A stretch of 11,756 bases of DNA, taken from contig JAAMXP010003452.1 of the NCBI GenBank assembly GCA_019693395.1, positions 1 to 11,756 of the forward strand, in the 5' to 3' direction. The stretch is from Ettlia oleoabundans (lineage: Eukaryota > Chlorophyta > Chlorophyceae > Chlamydomonadales). The notes below the pieces were generated by a model. That model saw only the letters and a list, made by a program, of their open reading frames with translations. It made no database searches and was not told the DNA's origin. Below are positions 1-7,500 of the stretch, piece after piece. How positions within the stretch are numbered: position 1 is the stretch's first letter; every line of letters begins with the position of its first letter. The translations under genes and the position numbers were made by a program.

Positions 1-4
1 CCCC

Positions 5-19
5 CACACACACACACAC
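5..19. repeat. (CA)n microsatellite in the upstream UbiA intron
   Basis: Seven and a half CA units directly after a run of C. It lies in the partial intron that ends at the CTGCAG acceptor (67-72). A simple repeat, likely length-variable; no function is implied. Confidence 0.85.
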
Positions 20-72
20 GTCCTCAATCTGTTCTTTTGCTTACCTTTCCTGTCCTCACCGGCTGCCTGCAG

Positions 73-1401
73 TGTGGTTCATGGGAGTTGCCAGCGCCTC
101 GGTGGCCCTCGCATCCTGCGCCATCAACGACTATTTTGACTGGAAGCTGGATGCTGTGAATGACGCCACCAAGCCCATCCCTTCTGGGCTCATCTCGCCC
201 GACCGCGCCCTGCTGGTGTCGGCGCTGGTCTACATCTGCCTGCTGGCGTTCACTTGCGTGGTGCCAAACGCAGGTGCGGCAGGGTGGGCGGGGAGGAGGG
301 TTCGATGCAGCGGGGCAGTTCCTGTGCTTGCCTTGCACGATGTGGGATGCAGGAGAAGCAGCTCATATTGTTTTCTTGGGCATAAGAAGTGCGGTATGCT
401 TTTCCCTCAGAGCCACTGCGTCGCCTGATACCTGCTTCCAGCTCCACCCACAGCTGCAGAGTTACACACTCACACCACAGCCACAGAGGTTCACAATCAC
501 CACCATGCCCTGCCTTGCCCTGCAGGCGTGCGGCTGATTGTGGCTGCCTCTGCCGCCGCCACAGTGCTCTATACCCCCGTGATAAAGAAGCACATGCTGG
601 CCAAGAATCTGGTGGTCGCCTCCACCATAGCGGCGGCGCCGCTGGCGGGGGCTCTGGCAGCGGGTGCCGCTGGGCCGGGGCTACGCGCTGTGCTCCCCCC
701 CGCTGCGTTCTTGTTCCTGGGCATCTTGCAGCGGGAGATTATGATGGATATCCAGGTGGGTGGGCCTGCTCTGCTCTCATCTGCTAATTCTCTGACTGCA
801 TTTGCTTGAATGTTCTGGCAGGCGAGCAGACTGGCGGCCAGAGGGCTGGTGGTGCTTGGGATCTGGTGTGGGGTCAGCATTGTGCTGGCAACCGGCGCAA
901 GTACCCTGCTGGGCCAGGCTGTGCACTGATTGTGTGCTTGGACTCTCCGTATCGCTACTTGCGATTTGTTCCTGCTGCATCAGTAGGGGAATGATCTGAT
1001 CTGACTGAACCTTGTGCATGCTTGCTCCTGCGTGGTTCTTTGTGCTCTCGCAGGATCGGCGTGGCGACGGCGCAGCGGGCGTGCGCACCCTGCCCGTTGT
1101 GCTGGGCCCACGTGCAGCGCTGGGAACCTGCTTCACCCTGCTGGCTGCCTGCCTGGCACTCGCGGCGCACGCGGCGCTCTACGGCAGCGGGCTGGCTTGG
1201 GCCTGGGCTTCACACCCAGCTCTGGAGGCGCCCCTGCGGTCTGCTGCGCTGGCTGCTGTTACATGGACGATTTCCGGCCCCATTAGCTGCGCGGTGGCGG
1301 TGCTGCGCAGCGGTTTTGAGCGGGAGCAGGTGGCGAAAGCCATCACCCAGTCCATGGCCAGCGTGTCTCTGGGCACGCTGCTGCTGGCGCTGCTGATGTG
1401 A
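73..1401 (+). CDS. UbiA-superfamily prenyltransferase, 3' part (5' end outside window)
   Basis: Integral-membrane enzyme of the UbiA superfamily, which transfers a prenyl chain to an aromatic or lipid acceptor. Visible exons are 73-273, 526-755 and 1054-1401 (stop TGA 1399-1401), separated by introns with GTGCGG and GTGGGT donors and TGCAG/CGCAG acceptors; about 259 residues in the window. The first Asp-rich motif NDYFDWKLD (126-152) fits NDxxDxxxD and is followed by a PIPSG segment. The second, DIQDRRGD, is assembled across the second intron and is followed by GVRTLP. Both motifs bind the Mg-diphosphate of the prenyl donor. Between them lies LYTPVIKK...KN, typical of the family, and the rest is strongly hydrophobic, as expected for membrane helices. 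The N-terminus (first helix and any plastid or mitochondrial targeting peptide) is upstream of position 1, because family members carry dozens of residues before the first motif. The PIPSG and REIMMDI wording resembles archaeal digeranylgeranylglyceryl-phosphate synthase and chlorophyll-synthase-type members, but the substrate cannot be assigned. Family call is firm; specific role unknown. Confidence 0.9.
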
Positions 1402-1648
1402 TGCCACGCTAGGACTAGGACTACACAGATACCTCCCTAGGACAACTTGTAGCCGCTGGTTGACATCCCAGCAGCAGGGAAGTGCAGCGCCAGCACCACC
1501 AGCAGATCAGTGCTGGTGCTAATGACTCGCCTTTGTTCTTGTGAAAGTTCGCGACCTAGCAGCCAGGCATTGGCCCTTCTTTCCTTCTCTCCCAGACCCT
1601 ACAGCCTAGCCTCCAAGTTTGCCATTAGGCAGGCATTATCTACTGGCC

Positions 1649-1653
1649 TGTAA
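1649..1653 (+). terminator. Candidate TGTAA polyadenylation signal for the UbiA gene
   Basis: TGTAA is the usual near-upstream polyadenylation element of chlorophyte nuclear genes. This copy, in CCTGTAAGTG, lies 248 nt after the UbiA stop codon, a normal 3' UTR distance. A pentamer occurs often by chance, so only the position supports it. Confidence 0.45.
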
Positions 1654-2350
1654 GTGCTTTTTTATAAGCCATGCTTTTTCTTCTGGCCGAACGCATGCTT
1701 ACACATCCTCCCAAGTTTCTTTTCTCCATCCCCCCTGCCAGTGCACCAGCACTATTTGGTTTTCCTCCCACCTGCATTCCCTTCCCCTGCGATTGAAGAA
1801 GAAATATGTCCTTCTGTTGATGCCAGAGCCACGTGTGTTTCCTGCCTGAGCGATGTTGCCCTGCTGCCTGCCTGCTTGCCTCATCTGACGATGCCTGCTT
1901 GACCTGTGCCCGCTATCTTACGACCAGCTACCTTACGACACGGGTCAGCCCTTCCAGCTCCACATCCACAACCTATTCCCATGTGACCTGCGGTGTTTTC
2001 CTATCTCCCACAGATATTTACCACCAAACTCATTTTCCCATTATAATGTTCCTCTGCCGCCCTTGCTTTCTCTTGAGCGGGCTTTAACACTCGATGCTTG
2101 ATAAGTTTCGGAGCAAGCTGCAACTCTAAGTTTTCCGTGCGACAAGGGGGCTGTCTTTGTCCTGCTGGCGCAGTATGACCCCACCCATCTTGTGCCCCTC
2201 TACTCCTGTGCCCACCTCCCGTGCCTTGTGGCATGTACTTGCTACACTGTACTCCCAACCCTGCATGCTCTGGTGTTGAGACAGACACGCGCTGGAATTT
2301 TCCCAAACTAAACCTTCACTTTGCTGAACTGCTGATGCGATCACGAGTCA

Positions 2351-2385
2351 TGTTACGTAACAAACCATGTCATTAGAAATGACAT
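2351..2385. repeat. 12-bp perfect palindrome followed by an 8-bp hairpin
   Basis: TGTTACGTAACA (2351-2362) equals its own reverse complement. Five bases later ATGTCATT (2367-2374) and AATGACAT (2378-2385) form an 8-bp inverted repeat with a 3-nt loop. Both lie 84-118 bp past the LRR stop codon, in the probable LRR 3' UTR. They could shape the 3' end of that transcript or bind a dimeric protein; either role is inference. Confidence 0.5.
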
Positions 2386-2468
2386 ATTAGCAAGAGCAAG
2401 GGGGGAGTGAGTTTCACAGCCCAAATTATCTGTGCCAAAATCAACAAACAAGGGATTTGTGCAGGGTA

Positions 2469-4246
2469 TCACCTGCCTGTCATGGGCATCATGCCCCCCT
2501 CCCCAGTATCAGCCGCCCTGCGCACCACATCCAGGCCCGGCCTCACCGCCTGCACCTGCTCAACAGCAGCAGATACAGCCTCCCCTGCCGCTCCAGGGTT
2601 GGCGGCAATCACCAGCAGCTTCAGGCCGGGAGCTGCGCAGCTGCTGCCGGAGCTACTGCTGTGTACCACTGCAAGGGCTTGCAGCAGGGGTAGCAGCTGC
2701 GCTTCCTCTAGCCTGTTACCAGACACATCCAGCTCTTCAAGGTCGGGGAAGGCTCCCGGCGTCGCCAGCTGCTCCGCCAGTGCAGCCGAGGCATCAGCTG
2801 AACTTGCTCCCTGGCTGTTGCCACTCCCGCCACTTCCACCAAGTTTGCAGTCGTGCAGGCAGAGGCTTGAGAGTGGTGCCAAGGCCAGGGCGGCAGCTGC
2901 TGCTACACCCGCCGCATTGTCGCTCAGATCCAGCGCCATTCTGGCTACCTTAGCTGCTGCTCCTGCTTCTGCAGGGGGTTCTCCTCCTGCTGCAGCCCTA
3001 TCAGCCAGAGCTTTAGCCAGTGCCGCAATGCCGGAGTCCTCCATCCCACAGCCACATAGCAGCAGCTTGCGCAGCTGCGGTGCTGCACCAGCTGCCAGCG
3101 CAGCAGCCAGTGCTGACACGCCGTGGGTGCCCATGATGTTGCCGCTCACGTCAAGTACAGTCAGTGCCGGTGGTAGCGCTGCTGCAAGGAATGCGACACC
3201 CTGGGGCCCAAGGGAGCAGCTCTGGAGGTGCAGTTGATGCAGGCTTGCTGCACTGCTGCTGCCAAGTGCGGGTGCCAGCGCTGCCGCGCCCTCGGGCCCG
3301 AGCGCGTTGCCATCTAGCCGTAGAACTTTCAAGCAGGGCAAAAGCTCTTGAAGCAGCGCTGCTGCCAGGGGTTGTGCTGCCTCTGCACCGGCAAGCTCGC
3401 AGCCAGACAGGTCCAAGAGCTGTAGCTGCAAACCGCTGCTGGATGTGTTGGTGCTGCTGAGGCCGTCAAACAGCTCAGCCAGGCCGCTGCCGCCAATGGC
3501 ATTTGACCGCAGCACAAGCTCTTGGAGGGCCCCGCTGCTGCTGGTAGTGCTGCCAGCACTGCCGGTGTTGTTGCCGGGATGAGCAATGTTCCGCCCAGCA
3601 GTTTCACTGCCTTCAACAGCAACAGACGCAGCAGTGGTGCTGTTGCGCCTGCTGTTGTCTGCCAGCGCTGATGCCAGTGTGGCACAGCAGGCTGCTGTCA
3701 GGCCCTTTGCCTCAAGGCTGAGGTGCCGCAGGGAGGCGCTGGCGGCGATGCCGGGTGCTAGCGCCGCCAGGCCCTGCAGAGTGAGGTACAGAGGGGCATC
3801 CGGTGCCCACATCTACTATTAGAGAAAGATTTGGATGTGTCCGGCTGCCAACTGGGAGGGAGGCATTGGTTGACAGGCGGGGACGGCAACTTGGCATCAA
3901 ATTCAGGTGACAGCAGAGGGAAGCAGGTGGCAGAAAACTTGCAACAACGCCCTCGTGTGCCCACCTCGTCACCAAAGGTCCGGTTCCCGAGGTCCAGGCT
4001 GACCAGAGTTGAGTTGACTGCCAGAGCATGTGCAAAGGCGGCAGCTGCCAGGGGAGAGACGGAGTGGCTGCTGGCGGTCAGGTCCTGCAGCGTAGTGTTG
4101 GTGTCAAGCGCGGCAGCAAAGACCGTGGCCTCCTCATCCTGAAAGCGACGCCCACGTAACAGGCATAGAGATGTAAAAGAGGGGTCGTTCCGCTGGAGCC
4201 GAACCACCAAATCGTCGATGCCCCTCTGCGCAGCTCCCCACACCAT
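2469..4246 (-). CDS. Leucine-rich-repeat (RNI-type) protein, two exons
   Basis: Complete gene, exons 4246-3965 and 3773-2469 on the minus strand (94 + 434 = 528 residues). The 191-bp intron has donor GAG|GTGGGC and acceptor CTGCAG|GG. That acceptor restores an uninterrupted repeat (LDLGNRTFGDE joined to GLAALAPGIA); reading straight from the ATG at 3812 would insert a non-LRR segment. The start ATG at 4246 is the only in-frame ATG. About 14 repeats of 25-30 residues follow the pattern LxxLxLxxNxLGxxGxxALAxAL, e.g. LKVLRLDGNALGPEG and LTVLDVSGNIMGTHG. This is the ribonuclease-inhibitor/NLRC3/RanGAP subclass, a curved solenoid used for protein binding. A Ser/Thr/Asn-rich linker at about residues 135-175 interrupts the repeats, and smaller Gly/Ser-rich insertions occur later. 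I see no signal peptide, transmembrane segment, NB-ARC or kinase domain, so a soluble intracellular protein is likely. The short tail ends in Gly-Arg after a Met-rich segment. Partner and function are unknown. The gene is divergent from the SHPRH-like gene. Confidence 0.88.
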
Positions 4247-4506
4247 GTCCAGGACGATTGCGATATAATATTCACATGCATGCAACGGAAAAGGAGGAAG
4301 GAACAAAAACGTGGTGCGCGACCTTTCTTTTTGAGGGAGCCCAAAACCCACTCTGGCTGCTAGGGCCCGTTTCGCACTCTGTTGGAGTTACACCCCATGT
4401 CGGGCGCCTCTAGCATCCATTTATAGGGCATGCAATGGGTGAATAAAGCCGACACTTGTGGTGGGCCGATCATTTGTCCCGTTAGGTTCACGAGGATAGC
4501 CGCAGA
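4247..4506. promoter_or_regulatory. Divergent (bidirectional) promoter region, LRR and SHPRH-like genes
   Basis: Only 260 bp separate the two start codons, so both 5' UTRs and core promoters must fit here unless there are upstream non-coding exons. On the plus strand TTATAG (4421-4426) is a TATA-like box about 80 bp before the SHPRH ATG. On the minus side an AT-rich TATTATAT block (about 4263-4270) lies some 20 bp before the LRR ATG, rather close for a TATA box. GCATGCAA occurs twice, at 4278-4285 and 4428-4435, each beside one of these AT-rich elements. An in-frame stop at 4483-4485 confirms that ATG 4507 is the first possible start in that frame. Confidence 0.6.
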
Positions 4507-7500
4507 ATGGGCAAACGCAAGAGCACGGCTCCCCAAGCAAATCTAGGGAGGTTCGAGGACAGGAATTTGCTGGCATCCCCGCCGCAGCAGGACGTTGGCG
4601 GCGCCCTAAGCGTTGAGGGTGGTTGGCTGGAGGAGGAACAGCCGGATGACTGGGCTGACCTTGGGGGGCTAGAAGGTGATAATGATAGCAGCGATGTGGT
4701 GGCACGGAAGCCTGCCAAACGCCGGCGCTGCCAGCAACAGCATCGGCGGCGGCAGCGGCGGGAAGCCGACAGCGGGGCAGACGACTTGCTGGCAGTTGCA
4801 GTCCAGTTGGTGCTACCAGAGGAGCAGCAGTGGCAGTTTGCAGAGCTTGAAGTTGGCTGGCAGGAATCTGCTTCCTCCTCCCGTCACCAGCAGCATCAGC
4901 AGATAGAGGAGGGCGAGCTGCTGCTGACAGCTCAGCCTCCGTGCAGCAACATGCCCTCTGGCAGTCAAAGCCCTGCTGGCGGCAGCGGCGGCAGCTTCAC
5001 CGTTGTGCTGCAGTGTCACGCTGCTAGCAGCGGCAGCCTGTGGCAGGGCAGATTGGATGTTCCAAGCCAGGTTGAAGCCGAGGCGTTACTGCTGCTCCTC
5101 AAATCAGGCCACCTCAGCTGCGGTGTGTTGCCTGCCTCTGTCACAGGGCAGAGTACCACCCACACCGACAGAGGCAGCGGTAAAGCCAACGGCAGCAGCA
5201 CACCCGGCAATCTATGTCTCAGCCTGACCGAGAAGGCGGCAGCAAATGCAGCAGAGGACCCTGAGGAGCGGCAGCAGCGCCATTGGCACCGCCAGCTGCT
5301 GGCACTGCTTTTCTGGGTGCTGCCGGAGCTTGACCCTGAGCGGGAACTTCAACTGGCATCGCCTGTGAAGCAGGCAGAACTCCTCAACAGCCCCTTATGC
5401 AGCCCCAGAGGCGCAGCAGCTGCCGCAGGTGAAGGCGCCAGCTGTTTTGGCACCGCCTCCGCAGCAGCGGCGGGACAGGGCTTGCCATGCAGCCCACGCA
5501 GCCCCAAAAACGGCAGCGCAGCAGGGGCAGGGGCAGCAGCACCCACCTTTGATGCAGCGGAGCTGTACGCCGCAGTGAAGCCCACAGGGAGGGAGCCAGA
5601 GCTGCCAGCCAGCGCCACGTCAGCCTTCCTGCTGCCCACGCTGCGCCGCTACCAGGCCCGCGCAGCACAGTGGATGGTTGCCCGGGAACAGGGTACTGCG
5701 TCGACGGCGGCACACGCAACGGCGGCGCTCGGGGCACTTGCAGGGTCAGCAGGGGTTGATGCAGGAGGCAAGCGTCTGGGGGAGCGGCAGCAGGGGCGGC
5801 CGGAGGATATGCCGCTGCACCCCCTGTGGCGGTGCGTGCCCTGCTTGGGAAATGGCGCCGACATTGCCCCGCACGGCAGCAGCGGTCCGAACAGCGGTAC
5901 CAGGACATGCTTTTATGTGAACCCCTTCAACGGCAGGATCAGCTTGGAACGATTCCAGGCACCGTCAGAGGTGGGAATGGCGTTGGAGCTACATGGGGTG
6001 CATGCTTTGAAAGCTGGCTGGGTGTGGCTTACATTGCCATGTACCGGTGGTTGCGCCGGAGGGTCATTGCGGAACTAGGTTGCTGGTCATTCGCCCCTTT
6101 GGCCAGCCCCCTCGTTGGGGACACTTGCCCCAACTTGCCTTGCCGCTCAACAGCTGTCCCTCCCATTCACCTAAGCACTGTCCCACTTGTGTGACCTGGA
6201 CAGCCTCGAATCCCAAAAAAGGAAGCCATCGGTTGTGCTGTATGTACGCAGGTTGCTGGTGGCATGCTGGCTGATGAAATGGGTCTGGGCAAGACCGTGG
6301 AGTTGCTGGCCTGCATCGTGGCACACCGCTACACCGGCCCACCACCCAGCTTCCCTCTGCAGCAGCAGCAGCAGCAGGCGCGGCAGCGGGGCGGCAAGAG
6401 GTGCGTGGGTTGTGAGCAAGGGTGGCACATGTGCTGCTTGGCAGCACTTTCAATGCATGGCAAGGAGATTGGAGGCTGTTTTACAGAGCAAAGATGGGGC
6501 AGCGTGGCACAGCATAGCTCACCATTGTGGCGCAGCATAGGGCAGATAACTGTGATTGCCATGTTACTTCCCGAGGTTCAAGCGTATTCACAAGAGCACA
6601 CGCTGCTCACACACCTTGCCCCGTTTGCAGGAGGGGCGAGCCAGTTGTTGCCTGCCTATGTGGCGCCACATCAGAGGCCGGCTACGAAGGCTTGTGGGTG
6701 CAATGCGACGAGTGCGACACCTGGCTGCACGCAGCCTGCTGCGGCCTGCGCCGGGCCCCGCCGGGAGAGTTTGTGTGCGGTGCCTGCCAGCGTGCCGCGG
6801 CGGCTGCCAGCGTAACTCAGGACTGTGGGGCCACATTGGTGGTGTGCCCCACACCCATCTTGCACCAGTGGTGAGCATGTGGGTGGGGATCAGCTGCTAT
6901 ACATGTTTGTTACAAGGCTCGATGCTGGTAGAGCAGTGCAGGAACGGAACCTTACACTTTCCTAGACGGCGCTAGTTATTGGCGTTCGTGCTTGGCTCCC
7001 CTGTCGCCCTACCCTCACATACTGAGTCGCTATCTGTGCCTCATGTTTGCAGGCGGGATGAAATTCTGAGGCACATCAAGCCAGGAGCCCTCAAGGTTCT
7101 TGTCTACGAGGGCCAGCCACAGCCAGGGGCAGGTGGGCCCCGCAACTGCTGCGCTGCCGCTGCTAACCGCCCAGCCGCTTCCGGCACCATTTGAAAGCCG
7201 TCGGCGGATGGCTGGTACCGTTGCCTCAAGGTGGCTGCCTTTCTCTCATTGCATGCCAAGACAAGGACAAACCCGGACTTAGCACGTTGTGGTTTTGTCC
7301 TGGCTGTGGCCTTCTCATGCGATTTACAGTCCTCTTGCTCAATTTTCGCCCCACCGCAAAGTCATGTCCCCTTGCTGATTCAAGCACCACCCCAGCCTTA
7401 CCCCGACGTGATTCTGACTTTGAACCCAATGTTTGTTGCTGATATTACACATGGAGGATTGCATTGCTCTATCACTCACCAACCGCCACCTACTGCGTCC

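Larger units (their letters stand above)
1402..2468. other. Convergent intergenic region / 3' UTRs
   Basis: The UbiA gene (plus) and the LRR gene (minus) face each other tail to tail across 1,067 bp. I see no convincing coding exon, tRNA or other RNA gene here. Roughly 1560-2090 is pyrimidine-rich on the plus strand, with many short T/C runs. It contains an imperfect 13-bp tandem duplication, GCTAYCTTACGAC at 1912-1924 and 1927-1939. The segment next to the LRR stop is more AT-rich and carries a palindrome and a hairpin (2351-2385, listed separately). Most of the region is presumably the two 3' UTRs plus a spacer. Confidence 0.6.

Noticed and set aside
802..999. Possible extra UbiA exon after the GGCAG at about 819-823
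   Set aside because: Joining 755 directly to 1054 completes the conserved DxxDxxGD motif. Any exon between them would split it, and the segment is not hydrophobic.
1402..2468. Small genes in the convergent spacer (e.g. 1619-1849 plus, 2001-2306 minus)
   Set aside because: The translations are low-complexity products of the T/C-rich composition, with no recognisable domains or plausible splice structure.
2407..3237. 276-codon open frame on the plus strand
   Set aside because: It lies antisense to the LRR exon; its Ala/Ser-rich translation is the reverse-complement shadow of the repeat-rich, GC-rich LRR codons, and it resembles no family.
3774..3812. LRR exon 2 starting at the ATG at 3812
   Set aside because: The 13 extra residues break the LRR consensus. 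The CTGCAG acceptor at 3774-3779 joins exon 1 and exon 2 into a perfect repeat in phase 0.
4244..4351. N-terminal extension of the LRR protein from 4351
   Set aside because: That frame begins with GTG, not ATG, and the first in-frame ATG is at 4246. The extension shows no LRR character.
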